From: Rhodococcus zopfii NBRC 100606 = JCM 9919
GTDB taxonomy: Bacteria > Actinomycetota > Actinomycetes > Mycobacteriales > Mycobacteriaceae
DNA length: 64,000 bases
NCBI RefSeq assembly: GCF_001895025.1
Contig: NZ_BCXI01000036.1
Coordinates: 1 to 64,000 of the forward strand
Direction: 5' to 3'
Under the pieces are notes generated by a model. The model was not told the DNA's origin, did not search any database, and saw nothing but the letters and a program-made list of their open reading frames with translations. The translations under genes were made by a program, and so were the position numbers. Shown piece after piece: positions 41,964-50,468 of the stretch (within the stretch, counting starts at the first letter, position 1; every line of letters starts with the position of its first letter).

Positions 41964-42755
41964 ATGCAGCCTGCCTCGACCTCACCTGCCGAAACGGGCA
42001 CGGCGGTGACAGCAACCGTCGTCGAGCACCATCGCCTGCGCAACAACCTCTCCGTCATCCGTCTCCAGTGCGACAGCGACGTCGTGCCGTTCCGCGCCGG
42101 CCAGTACGTCGACGTCACCGTCCCGCAGCGGCCCGGCCTGCCGCGACGCCTGTCGCCCGCGCTGCCGCCGTCGCTGGACGGCAAGCTCGAATTCCACGTG
42201 CGGTCCGTCCCCGGCGGCTGGGTCAGCGGCAGCATCGTCGCGGACACCCGGCCGGGCGACGTGTGGACGATCGGCGAACCGAGGGGCGGCGACCTGCACG
42301 TCGACGACAGCGGCCGCATCGTCATCATGATCGCCGGCGGGACCGGTCTGGCTCCGCTGCGAGCACTACTGCTCGACATGGCACGCCGGCACGAACCGCC
42401 GCGCACGTTTCTGTTCGTCGGCGGCAACTCTCCCCGCGACCTCTACGCATCGGACATGCTGTCGCTGCTCGGCGAGGCACTGCCGTGGTTGACGGTGGTG
42501 CCGGTCGTCGAATCCGTCGAGGAACCGGACTTCCCGGACCCCTGGTACAACCGCATCGCCGCTCAACTCGGCGACATCGACGCCGACCCCGACGACCTGA
42601 TCGAGGGCAGCCTCGGAGACGTCGTCACCTCCTACGGCGCGTTCGGCGATCATCAGGTCCTGTTGTGCGGATCCGCGGCGATGGTCCGGTCGACGCTGCA
42701 CAAGCTGATCGAGACGGGTACGCCCGCGGAGAACATCCGCTACGACCCGTACTGA
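41964..42755 (+). CDS. FAD/NAD-binding ferredoxin-reductase-type protein without globin domain
   Basis: The 263-residue protein aligns in motif order with the reductase half of the gene at 34857: FRAGQYVDVTVPQRPGLPRRLSPALP for FAD (in pieces), VPGGWVSGSI, IAGGTGLAPLRALLLDMA for the nucleotide, and a final GTPAENIRYDPY. It lacks the globin. An electron donor must pass electrons from NAD(P)H to a separate partner, not identified here. ATG 41964 follows GGGGGA. It starts a rightward run with the CBS and SDR genes. Confidence 0.85.
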   Translation: MQPASTSPAETGTAVTATVVEHHRLRNNLSVIRLQCDSDVVPFRAGQYVDVTVPQRPGLPRRLSPALPPSLDGKLEFHVRSVPGGWVSGSIVADTRPGDVWTIGEPRGGDLHVDDSGRIVIMIAGGTGLAPLRALLLDMARRHEPPRTFLFVGGNSPRDLYASDMLSLLGEALPWLTVVPVVESVEEPDFPDPWYNRIAAQLGDIDADPDDLIEGSLGDVVTSYGAFGDHQVLLCGSAAMVRSTLHKLIETGTPAENIRYDPY

Positions 42756-42862
42756 CCGACAATCGACACCGCCGCACCGATCGACACTGCGGGGGTTGCC
42801 TGCCTTCCGCTCCGGCAGGACGATGGATGGGCAAACATTCTCGTCCACCGAGGAGGGGCGTC

Positions 42863-43288
42863 ATGACGACCGCCCGAGACATCATGCATGCCGGCGCCAC
42901 GTGCGTCGGCGAACACGAAACCCTGGAGTGCGCAGCGCAGCAGATGCGTGAGCTCGACGTCGGCTCGCTGCCGATCTGCGGCGACGACGATCGGCTGCAC
43001 GGCATCATCACCGACCGCGACATCGTCTTGAAATGCGTTGCCCGCGGGTTGGATCCGACGATGATGACCGCCGGCGATCTCGCGCAGGGAGCGCCGTGCA
43101 CCGTCGACGCCGAGACCGACATCGACGACGTGCTCACGCTCATGGAGGAACGCCGGATCCGGCGGATGCCGGTGATCGGCGACCACCGGCTGATCGGAAT
43201 GATCAGCGAAGCGGATCTGGCCACACACCTCTCCGAGGAGAAGGTCGGCCGGTTCGTCGAATCCATCTGTGCGCCCGCCACGAGATGA
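42863..43288 (+). CDS. CBS domain pair protein (Hrp1-like)
   Basis: The 141-residue protein consists of two CBS domains: RDIMHAGATCVGEHETLECAAQQM with LPICGDDDRLHGIITDRDIVLK, and GAPCTVDAETDIDDVLTLMEERRIRRMPVIGDHRLIGMISEADLA (each in pieces). Stand-alone CBS pairs usually bind adenine nucleotides. Mycobacterial Hrp1 is hypoxia-induced, but I see no DosR-type box here. ATG 42863 follows GAGGAGGGG. Confidence 0.9.
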   Translation: MTTARDIMHAGATCVGEHETLECAAQQMRELDVGSLPICGDDDRLHGIITDRDIVLKCVARGLDPTMMTAGDLAQGAPCTVDAETDIDDVLTLMEERRIRRMPVIGDHRLIGMISEADLATHLSEEKVGRFVESICAPATR

Positions 43289-43315
43289 ACCGACCGTGAA
43301 ACGAGGTGGGCACCG

Positions 43316-44206
43316 ATGGGCGGGCTGACCGGCAGTACCGTTCTGGTTTCCGGAGCGGCCCGCGGCATCGGTGCCGCGACCGCGCGTGCCCTGGCGGCCG
43401 AGGGTGCCCGGCTGGTCCTGTTCGACGTGGACGCGCAGCCGCTGCAGGAGCTGGTCGCGGAGATCGGCGAGGACCGGGCGGTGGGGACCGTCGCCGACGT
43501 GCGGGATCTCGCCGCGGTGCAGGCCGCCGTCGATGCGGGCATCGGCCGATTCGGCGGCCTGGACTTCGCGGTGGCGAACGCCGGCGTCGGCTCGTACGGT
43601 TCGGTGCTGCAGGTGGACCCGGAAGCCTTCCGCGCGGTGATCGAGATCGATCTCGTCGGCGTCTTCCACACCGTGCGCGCGTCGTTGCCGGCACTCGTCG
43701 AGCGCCACGGTTATCTTCTGCTCGTGTCGTCGATGGCGGCGTATCTGCCCGTACCGGGGCAGGCCCCGTATAACGCGGCGAAAGCCGGTGTCGAGCAATT
43801 CGCCAACACCGTGCGCCTCGAGGTCGCGCGGCACGGCGTCGCGGTCGGGTCGGCACACATGGCGTGGATCGACACCCCACTCATTCGCGACGCCCGCGCC
43901 GATCTGCCCGCGTTCGACCGGATGCTCGCGACCCTGCCCGGACCGCTCGGCCGGGTCCATGCGGTCAACGAGTGCGCCGCCGCATTCGTCCGCGCCCTCG
44001 AGAATCGGTCCCGGCGCGTCTACGTGCCCGGTTCGATGAGGATCCTGGCGTGGGCGCAGCCGCTGATCACGTCGGCGACCGCGGAGCGGTTCATGCTGCG
44101 GATGATGTCGCGTGCGCCGAACGTCGACGATCGGGTCGCCGCGCTGGGGCGTTCGATGAGCGCCCGCATCCTGGCCGCGCTTCCCGCGCGGCAACCGTCG
44201 CCGTAA
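43316..44206 (+). CDS. SDR family oxidoreductase
   Basis: The 296-residue protein has SGAARGIGAATARALA for cofactor binding, LFDVD suggesting NAD, ANAG, the catalytic Ser in LLVSSMAAYLP, and PYNAAKAGVEQF with Tyr and Lys. The C-terminal extension (RVYVPGSMRILAWAQPLI, ATAERFMLRMMSRAP) is typical of a mycolata group often found near lipid or sterol genes. It begins 28 bp after the CBS gene. Confidence 0.88.
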   Translation: MGGLTGSTVLVSGAARGIGAATARALAAEGARLVLFDVDAQPLQELVAEIGEDRAVGTVADVRDLAAVQAAVDAGIGRFGGLDFAVANAGVGSYGSVLQVDPEAFRAVIEIDLVGVFHTVRASLPALVERHGYLLLVSSMAAYLPVPGQAPYNAAKAGVEQFANTVRLEVARHGVAVGSAHMAWIDTPLIRDARADLPAFDRMLATLPGPLGRVHAVNECAAAFVRALENRSRRVYVPGSMRILAWAQPLITSATAERFMLRMMSRAPNVDDRVAALGRSMSARILAALPARQPSP

Positions 44207-44251
44207 GGCATTGCGGATCAACACTTCTGACGGTTGCCACGCGAGAGAATG

Positions 44252-45961
44252 TCAGACGGACACGGTCGCGTCCGCGGCATCGTGTGCCGCGATGTACCCG
44301 AAGACGAGACCCTGCCCGATGGTCGCGCCGGCGCCCGGGTACCGGTTGCCGAACGCGTTGGCGGCGGTGTTGCCGATCGCGTAGAGACCGTCGATGACAC
44401 TGCCGTCCTCGCGCAGCACGCGGGCACGTTCGTCGGCGCGCAGACCACCGCACGTGCCGAGATCGGAGAGCGTCATCTTCACCGCGAAGTACGGGCCGTG
44501 GTCGAGCGGGCGCAGGTTCGGGTTGGGCTCCACCGTCGGATCGCCGTAGTACCGGTCGTATGCGCTTGCGCCGCGTGCGAATTCGGAGTCGGTTCCCGCC
44601 GCCGCATCGTCGTTGAATCGGCGGAAGGTCTCGGCGAAGGTCTCCACCGGAATCCCCATCGACGCGGCGAGTTCCTCGGGGCCGGCGCCGCTGTGCGCGA
44701 TGCCCGCCTTGAACCAGGAGCCCGGGATCGGCTGGCGCGGAAACAGTCCCGCAGCGAAGACGTAGCTGTTGCGGTACTTCTGGTCGAACACGATCCACAT
44801 CGACTCGATCGGATCGCCCGTGCGTTCACGCTCGAGCACGGTCTGGCCGAACGACATGTAGTCGCAGGACTCGTTGACGAACCTGGAACCCTTCTGGTCC
44901 ACGATGAACGAACCGGGCAGGGACCGCTCGGCGAGCATCACCAGCGGCGGCTTGCCTTCGCGCGTCGGCGCGACCGCGGGGAACCACCACGCCTGGTCCA
45001 TCAGGTCCACATCGGCCCCGATCTCCTGCGCGATCCGGATGGCGTCGCCGGTGTTGCCTTCCGCACCCAGGCTCTCGCCGTCGACCAGAGATTCCGACTG
45101 GAACTTGTGCCGCCACTGCATGTCGTGGTCGAAACCGCCTGCGGCGAGGACGACACCGCGGCGTGCGGTGACGGTCACCTCCCGGCCGTTCTGCTCGACG
45201 ACAGCACCGGTGACGCGGTCTCCGTCGGTGACCAGACGCACCAGCGAGGTCTCCGTCCACACCGGGATCCCGGCGCGCAGCACACCCGCGAACAGCCCTG
45301 CGGCGATCGCCTGGCCACCGGCGACGTATTCGCGCTTGATCGCCTTCCCCGCCACACCCTGAGCGAGTCGGCGGAAGATCCGCGAGAATCCCTTGACAGG
45401 CATCCGTGCCATGAGGTTCATCCACTTGTAGTCGGCGCCCGTGGTGGGCATCGGCAGACCGGCCTCCATCAGCCCCGGACGCAACCGGCCGCGCTCGTTC
45501 CCGAGCTGTGACAGGTCGAACGGGCGGCACTCGCAGGTGCGGCCGATCGCGGCGCCGCCGGGACGTTCCGGGTGGTAGTCGGAATAGCCCTTGGCCCAGA
45601 AGAACTTCATCGGCGTGGTTCGGCTGAGCATCGCCACCGTCTCGGCACCGTTGTCGACGAACGCGTCACCGCGCTCGACAGGCGCGGTGCCGTCGACCAC
45701 CGCGCGGACATAGGTGCGGCCGCGTTCGCGGGTGTCCCCGGAACGCGCTTCCTGCAGAACGGGATTGGCCGGCATCCAGAAGGCGCCACCCGACCGCGCC
45801 GTCGACCCGCCGACGTACTGTGTCTTCTCGACGACGAGCGCCGACAGCCCCAGCTCGTGTGCCGCGAGCGCGGCAGCCAAGCCGGTGCCCGAGCCGATCA
45901 CGAGCAGGTCCACGGTGGTGTCCTGCGCCTGAGCCGGGGCCGGTACGGTCCTCTTCGCCAT
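44252..45961 (-). CDS. 3-ketosteroid dehydrogenase-like flavoprotein (KstD family)
   Basis: The 569-residue flavoprotein has an FAD dinucleotide fold (LLVIGSGTGLAAALAAHELG). YVGGSTARSGGAFWMP and RGVVLAAGGFDHD follow. The C-terminal GPYFAVKMTLSDLGTCGGL and GNRYPGAGATIGQGLVFGY are as in 3-ketosteroid-delta-1- and delta-4-dehydrogenases. The Tyr of GPYFAVK corresponds to the catalytic Tyr in the KstD active site. Delta-1 or delta-4(5-alpha) specificity cannot be decided. ATG 45961 follows AAGGAG. The ketosteroid-isomerase-like gene next door supports a steroid or related role. Confidence 0.9.
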   Translation of the reverse strand: MAKRTVPAPAQAQDTTVDLLVIGSGTGLAAALAAHELGLSALVVEKTQYVGGSTARSGGAFWMPANPVLQEARSGDTRERGRTYVRAVVDGTAPVERGDAFVDNGAETVAMLSRTTPMKFFWAKGYSDYHPERPGGAAIGRTCECRPFDLSQLGNERGRLRPGLMEAGLPMPTTGADYKWMNLMARMPVKGFSRIFRRLAQGVAGKAIKREYVAGGQAIAAGLFAGVLRAGIPVWTETSLVRLVTDGDRVTGAVVEQNGREVTVTARRGVVLAAGGFDHDMQWRHKFQSESLVDGESLGAEGNTGDAIRIAQEIGADVDLMDQAWWFPAVAPTREGKPPLVMLAERSLPGSFIVDQKGSRFVNESCDYMSFGQTVLERERTGDPIESMWIVFDQKYRNSYVFAAGLFPRQPIPGSWFKAGIAHSGAGPEELAASMGIPVETFAETFRRFNDDAAAGTDSEFARGASAYDRYYGDPTVEPNPNLRPLDHGPYFAVKMTLSDLGTCGGLRADERARVLREDGSVIDGLYAIGNTAANAFGNRYPGAGATIGQGLVFGYIAAHDAADATVSV

Positions 45962-46058
45962 GCCAATCTCCTTCGCCTGGTTCTTCCGCAACGGTGGACG
46001 ACGGTAGACCGGCATCACCGTCGACGACACCGGCGTTCCCTGCCACCGGGACGGGTGA

Positions 46059-46382
46059 CTACGACGTGGAGGAGTCACTGCGTTCCGGAAAGGAGAAGAA
46101 GCCGGGCGTGTGGTCGACCCGCAGTCGCGTGAGGTTGCGGTACGCGATCAGCCACACGCCGTCGACCCGGCGGTACTCCTCGTGATAATGACCCCAGCCG
46201 TGCAGGTGTTCCTCCACGTCGCCGTTCGTCCACCACAGCAGATCTTCCATCGCCCAGATCCCGGTGGCGGTGGTGTCCGAGGTGAGCGTGATCTCCGGCT
46301 GGTGACCGTGGTGAACGCTGGTGACCCGGACCGGTCCGTCGAGGAACGTCCGGATCGCGGCGGTCAGCGCAGCGCGTCCCAC
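46059..46382 (-). CDS. SnoaL/NTF2-like protein, apparently N-terminally truncated
   Basis: The 107-codon frame starts at GTG 46382 with VGRAALTAAIRTFLDGPVRV. That is a motif normally found about 50-60 residues into SnoaL_4-type proteins. The rest (GIWAMEDLLWWTNGDVEEHL, HGWGHYHEEYRRVDGVWLIAYRNLTRLRVDHT, cut here) is a complete C-terminal half. Upstream in frame there are only about 21 codons before the stop of the preceding gene, so the N-terminal helices and first catalytic region are missing. It is probably a remnant or a short partner subunit. Confidence 0.6.
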   Translation of the reverse strand: MGRAALTAAIRTFLDGPVRVTSVHHGHQPEITLTSDTTATGIWAMEDLLWWTNGDVEEHLHGWGHYHEEYRRVDGVWLIAYRNLTRLRVDHTPGFFSFPERSDSSTS

Positions 46383-46445
46383 GACCGCGCCGGGGCGCCG
46401 CGCTCCCGGACGGGCCGCTGCCCGCGGGGACCGGTGCGGGGCGCG

Positions 46446-46856
46446 TCATCGGATGCGCCGCATGTCGGCGGGCGACCAGTAGGCCCACATCCCGGTGATG
46501 CGCGCCTGCTCGTCGAACGTCATGACATCGATCGGTTCGATCTCGTACTCGGCGTCGCCGACGCGGGTGGTGACCCGGAAGTGGAACGCCGCGCTCTGCC
46601 CGCTCACGCGCAGCGACAGCAGTTCGGTGTGCTGCGGCGAGCCGTCGACCGCGCGGTAGAACCGGGCGATGGCGTCGCGCCCGACCCGCGGTTCGCTGCC
46701 GGCCGGGTCCTCGAGGGTCGCGTCGTCGGCGTACAGCGCGACGATCGCCGCCGCCGACCCCGACTCGAGTGCGGACAGGTAGGCGCGGACGGTCGCGCGG
46801 ATCGCCTCGACGGTGCTGCCGCTGGTGGACTGCGACATGGCGGTGGGATGCGTCAT
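46446..46856 (-). CDS. Ketosteroid-isomerase-like SnoaL/NTF2-fold protein
   Basis: The 136-residue protein has the cone-shaped NTF2 pattern: AYLSALESGSAAAIVALYADDATLEDPAGSEP (in pieces), GRDAIARFYRAV and IEPIDVMTFDEQARITGMWAYWSP. The Asp of EDPAG and the Asp in the PIDVMTFDE strand fall where delta-5-3-ketosteroid isomerase has its base and its second acid. The function is inferred from these and from the neighbouring KstD-like gene. ATG 46856 is used; ATG 46838 is possible. Confidence 0.8.
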   Translation of the reverse strand: MTHPTAMSQSTSGSTVEAIRATVRAYLSALESGSAAAIVALYADDATLEDPAGSEPRVGRDAIARFYRAVDGSPQHTELLSLRVSGQSAAFHFRVTTRVGDAEYEIEPIDVMTFDEQARITGMWAYWSPADMRRIR

Positions 46857-46978
46857 GGCAAGTGGGAACCCTTCGGAGTCGATCGGCTGGTCGGGTTCCG
46901 CGCGACACTACGGACCCCGACCACCGCGACCGGCCGGAATTCCCGGTCACCGGGAGGCCACGCTGCGCGGGTGCCGAA

Positions 46979-47004
46979 GCCCCACGTCCTCACAGACGTG
47001 GGGC
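46979..47004. terminator. Hairpin below the acyl-CoA ligase gene
   Basis: GCCCCACGTC (46979-46988) pairs with GACGTGGGGC (46995-47004) around a 6-nt loop. It lies 52 bp beyond the stop of the leftward ligase and would separate it from the isomerase-like gene. Confidence 0.7.
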
Positions 47005-47056
47005 CGTCAGCGCACCGGTGGGGCGACCGGGCGGCGTTGGGGAAGGAGAGTCCGAC

Positions 47057-48679
47057 TCATCTCCGGGTGATGTCGAGATCACCTTCCTGGAACTGCGACC
47101 GCAGCCGCTTCTTGTCGAACTTGCCGACGCTCGTCTTCGGGACCTCGCTGATCACGGTCCAGTTCTCGGGCAGCTGCCACTTGGCGACCTTGTCCGACAA
47201 GAACTCCCGCAGGGCATCGACGTCGGTGGTGCTGCCTTCGCGCAGCACGACGGCGACGAGCGGCCGCTCGTCCCACTTGTCGTCCGGCACCCCGATGACG
47301 GCGGCCTCGATCACGTCCGGATGTCCCATCACGGCGTTCTCGAGGTCCACCGAGGAAATCCACTCGCCGCCGGACTTGATGATGTCCTTGGTGCGGTCGG
47401 TGAGAGTGAGGTACCCGTCCGGGGTGATCGACCCGACATCACCGGTGCGCAGCCATCCGTCGTCGAACTTCTCCGGAGCATCGACGCCGTAGTAGGAACC
47501 GGTGATCCACGGTCCCCGCACTTCCAGCTCACCGATGCTGTGGCCGTCGTTCGGCACGACGTCCCCGGCGTCGTCGACGAGCCGGGCCTGTACCGATGCC
47601 GAGAACCTGCCCTGCGTGTAGCGGTAGCGCCACAGGTCGTCGCCTTCGGCACCCGCCGGCGGTCGGGCAACCGAGCCGAGGGGCGAGGTTTCCGTCATGC
47701 CCCAGGCGTGCAGCACCTGCACGCCGTGGTCCTTGTCGAAGGCGTGCATCAGCGCCGGTGGCACCGCGGAGCCGCCGATGAGGACCTCGTTCATGAAGGA
47801 GATGTCCTGCGGGTGCTCCTCGAGGTACAGGTGCAATCCCTGCCAGATGGTGGGAACGGCGGCCGCGAAGGTCGGACGCTCGGCGGCGATCAGCTCAGCC
47901 AGCGGCGCCGGCTGCAGGAAGCGGTCCGGCATGATCAGCGACGCACCGATCATGAACGCCGCGTAGGGAAGTCCCCATGACATGGCGTGGAACTGCGGCA
48001 CCACCGCCAGGGTGCGGTCACCCTGTTTGATGCCGGGGCCGTCGGTCATGCACACCTGCATCGAGTGCAGATAGATCGAGCGGTGCGAGTACGCGACGCC
48101 CTTCGGGTCTCCGGTGGTGCCGGACGTGTAACACATCGCGGCCGCGGAGCGCTCGTCGAGCTCGGGCCAGTCGAAGGTGGTGGGCTGGTCGGCGATCAGC
48201 GCCTCGTACGTGTGGACCTGCACGCCGTCCGGTACGTCGAGCCCGTCCGCGGAGTCGCCCGTCACGATGACGTGCTTGACGGTGGTCAGCGCAGGAAGGT
48301 GCGGCGCGAACAGCGGGATCAGTGACGGGTCGACGATGACCACCTGGTCCTCGGCGTGGTTGGCCACGTGGATCAGCTGCTCCGGGAACAGCCGGATGTT
48401 GAGGGTGTGCAGGACCGCACCCATCGACGGGACCGCCAGGTATGCCTCGAGATGCTCGGCGTTGTTCCACATGAAGGTCGCCACTCGCTGATCCCCGGTG
48501 ATCCCGAGGCCGCGCAACGCGTGTGCCAGCGCGGCACAGCGCCTGCCCACCTCGGCGTAGCTCCGTCGACGCGGACCGGAATCGGTCCACGTCACGACCT
48601 CGGCGTCGCCGTGGACGGTGCTGCCGTGTCGCAGCAGCTGCGCGATCGACAACGGCGCGTCCTGCATCGTGCTCAACAT
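47057..48679 (-). CDS. AMP-dependent acyl-CoA ligase, medium/long-chain FadD-like
   Basis: The 540-residue enzyme has [22 protein letters not shown] (in part), [36 protein letters not shown] with [18 protein letters not shown], and [18 protein letters not shown] with the catalytic Lys. [15 protein letters not shown] is typical of medium/long-chain fatty acid ligases. It differs clearly from the ligase at 40-41.6 kb and is not a recent copy. ATG 48679 has GAGGAG 8 nt upstream. It diverges from the flavin reductase gene across about 200 bp that contain a 12-bp imperfect dyad (48727-48761). Confidence 0.93.
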   Translation of the reverse strand: MLSTMQDAPLSIAQLLRHGSTVHGDAEVVTWTDSGPRRRSYAEVGRRCAALAHALRGLGITGDQRVATFMWNNAEHLEAYLAVPSMGAVLHTLNIRLFPEQLIHVANHAEDQVVIVDPSLIPLFAPHLPALTTVKHVIVTGDSADGLDVPDGVQVHTYEALIADQPTTFDWPELDERSAAAMCYTSGTTGDPKGVAYSHRSIYLHSMQVCMTDGPGIKQGDRTLAVVPQFHAMSWGLPYAAFMIGASLIMPDRFLQPAPLAELIAAERPTFAAAVPTIWQGLHLYLEEHPQDISFMNEVLIGGSAVPPALMHAFDKDHGVQVLHAWGMTETSPLGSVARPPAGAEGDDLWRYRYTQGRFSASVQARLVDDAGDVVPNDGHSIGELEVRGPWITGSYYGVDAPEKFDDGWLRTGDVGSITPDGYLTLTDRTKDIIKSGGEWISSVDLENAVMGHPDVIEAAVIGVPDDKWDERPLVAVVLREGSTTDVDALREFLSDKVAKWQLPENWTVISEVPKTSVGKFDKKRLRSQFQEGDLDITRR

Positions 48680-48726
48680 GAGAACTGCTCCTCGAGTCGG
48701 ATGGTCGGGCTCAACGAGTTGAGATT

Positions 48727-48761
48727 CCCACACACTGTGACAGGTGACTACAGGGAGTGGG
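48727..48761. promoter_or_regulatory. Imperfect dyad in the divergent ligase/flavin-reductase gap
   Basis: CCCACACACTGT and ACAGGGAGTGGG are complementary at 10 of 12 positions around an 11-bp spacer, placed between two divergent starts. It does not match the KstR or KstR2 consensus. A role as shared operator is possible only. Confidence 0.3.
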
Positions 48762-48878
48762 TACAGAACGTGCGCGCCCAGACGACCGGCCCGCACGCCC
48801 GCTGTCCGGGAGCACCCTCGCCGTCCGGGTGGGCGATGGCGGACACTGGTCCCGAACCCGACAGCCGATTGGAGCATG

Positions 48879-49373
48879 ATGACCGCAGAACACGCAGTGC
48901 TGGATCCGCGCCGGATGCGCGACGTGATGGGCAACTTCTGCACGGGAGTCACCGTCATCACCGCCTTGGACGGTGACGAACCGCTCGGCTTCGCGTGCCA
49001 GTCCTTCACGTCCGTGTCGCTGGAGCCTCCGCTGGTGTCGTTCTGCCCGGCCCGCACGTCGACGACCTGGCCGAAGATCCGCGAGATCGGCACGTTCTCG
49101 ATCAACGTGCTGGCCGCGAGCCAGCGCACCCTGTGCGCGGCGTTCGCCGTCAGCGGCGGCAACAAGTTCCGCGGCGTGGACTGGACTCCCGGCGACAACG
49201 GCGCCCCGGCCATCGAGGGGGCGATCGCACGCGTCGAGGCGACGCTCGAGGCCGAGCACGACGCCGGTGACCACACGATCGTGGTGGCGCGGGTGACCGG
49301 CCTGACGGCGCTGCACAGCGGCGGCCCGCTGCTCTTCTACCGCGGCAGCTACGGTCACTTCGACGAGATGTGA
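48879..49373 (+). CDS. Flavin reductase, HsaB-like
   Basis: The 164-residue protein belongs to the flavin reductase-like family that supplies reduced flavin to two-component monooxygenases. It has RRMRDVMGNFCTGVTVITAL, GFACQSFTSVSLEPPLVSFCP, FSINVLAASQRTLC, DWTPGDNGAPAIEGAIARVE and PLLFYRGSYG, in the order seen in HsaB, the reductase for 3-HSA hydroxylase in sterol breakdown. No HsaA-type oxygenase is adjacent, so the partner is unknown; the following luciferase-like gene is a candidate. ATG 48879 has GGAG 4 nt upstream. Confidence 0.88.
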   Translation: MTAEHAVLDPRRMRDVMGNFCTGVTVITALDGDEPLGFACQSFTSVSLEPPLVSFCPARTSTTWPKIREIGTFSINVLAASQRTLCAAFAVSGGNKFRGVDWTPGDNGAPAIEGAIARVEATLEAEHDAGDHTIVVARVTGLTALHSGGPLLFYRGSYGHFDEM

Positions 49374-49478
49374 ACGGTGCCGGTGAACGGCCGGCAGGAA
49401 TACCTGCCGCCTGTGTCCGGTTGTGCATCAGAGGTGTGCCCGGCGTCCGATCCCGGGCCGTGACGCGAAGGATTCCCG

Positions 49479-50468
49479 GTGACCGTTCCCCTCTCCATCC
49501 TCGACCTGGCACACATCGGCAAGGGTGAGACCGCGCGGGACAGCTTCGCCGCGAGCGTGCGAATGGCGCAGCTCGCCGAGGAATGGGGTTACCGGCGCAT
49601 CTGGTACGCCGAGCACCACAACATGCCGTCGATCGCGTCGTCGGCGACGAGTGTGCTGATCGCGCACATCGCCGCGCATACGTCGTCGATCCGGCTCGGT
49701 GCCGGTGGGATCATGCTGCCGAACCATTCGCCGCTGACGATCGCCGAGCAGTTCGGCACGCTCGCGTCGCTGCATCCGGGGCGGATCGATCTGGGACTCG
49801 GCCGAGCGCCGGGCAGCGATCAGAACACGCTGCGTGCGCTGCGGCGTGATCCGTCGTCGGCGGACAGTTTCCCGCAGGACGTGCTGGAACTGCAGGCGTA
49901 CCTGCGGGGACAGAGCCGCATCCCGGGCGTCGACGCGATCCCCGGCAAGGGCACCGATGTGCCGCTCTATATTCTCGGATCGTCCCTGTTCGGCGCGAAA
50001 CTCGCTGCGCTGCTGGGCCTTCCGTACGGCTTCGCGTCCCATTTCGCGCCGCAGGCCCTCGAGGACGCGGTCGCGCTGTACCGGCGTGAGTTCCAGCCGT
50101 CCGAGCAACTCGCCGAGCCGTACGTCATCGCGGGTGTCGGGGTGATCGCCGCCGACACCACCGAAGAGGCCCAGGATCTGTTCGAGGCCACCAAACGCAA
50201 CCGCGTCGTGCAGATGGTCGGGCGTGGTCGCAGCTTCACCGACGAGGAGGTCGAGTTGCTGCTCGACTCCCCCGCCGGCCGTCAGGTGATGCAGATGCTG
50301 CACTACACCGCCGTCGGCAACCCCACCGAGGTCCGTGAATACCTGGACGCGTTCACCGAGCGTGCCCAGGCCGACGAACTGATCGTGGTCTCGTCGGCAC
50401 CGGGCCGCACCGCGTGGCTCCGTTCGCTCGAGTTGCTCGCTGAGGTCAGCGGCCTCGTCCCCGCCTGA
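49479..50468 (+). CDS. LLM-class flavin-dependent oxidoreductase (luciferase-like)
   Basis: The 329-residue protein belongs to the bacterial luciferase-like YhbW/MsnO8 group: [73 protein letters not shown] and [16 protein letters not shown]. The substrate is unknown. It lies 105 bp after the flavin reductase on the same strand, which would be a natural FMNH2 source. Its 3' end overlaps the convergent allophanate hydrolase by 23 bp. GTG 49479 is used as start. Confidence 0.9.
   Translation: MTVPLSILDLAHIGKGETARDSFAASVRMAQLAEEWGYRRIWYAEHHNMPSIASSATSVLIAHIAAHTSSIRLGAGGIMLPNHSPLTIAEQFGTLASLHPGRIDLGLGRAPGSDQNTLRALRRDPSSADSFPQDVLELQAYLRGQSRIPGVDAIPGKGTDVPLYILGSSLFGAKLAALLGLPYGFASHFAPQALEDAVALYRREFQPSEQLAEPYVIAGVGVIAADTTEEAQDLFEATKRNRVVQMVGRGRSFTDEEVELLLDSPAGRQVMQMLHYTAVGNPTEVREYLDAFTERAQADELIVVSSAPGRTAWLRSLELLAEVSGLVPA

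Noticed and set aside
42756-42862. DosR box before the Hrp1-like CBS gene
   Set aside because: No match to the 20-bp DosR palindrome; only a CTGCC/GGCAG hairpin is present.
48680-48878. KstR or KstR2 operator in the divergent gap of the catabolic island
   Set aside because: The dyad found does not fit TNNAACNNGTTNNA or the AAGCAAG-type consensus.
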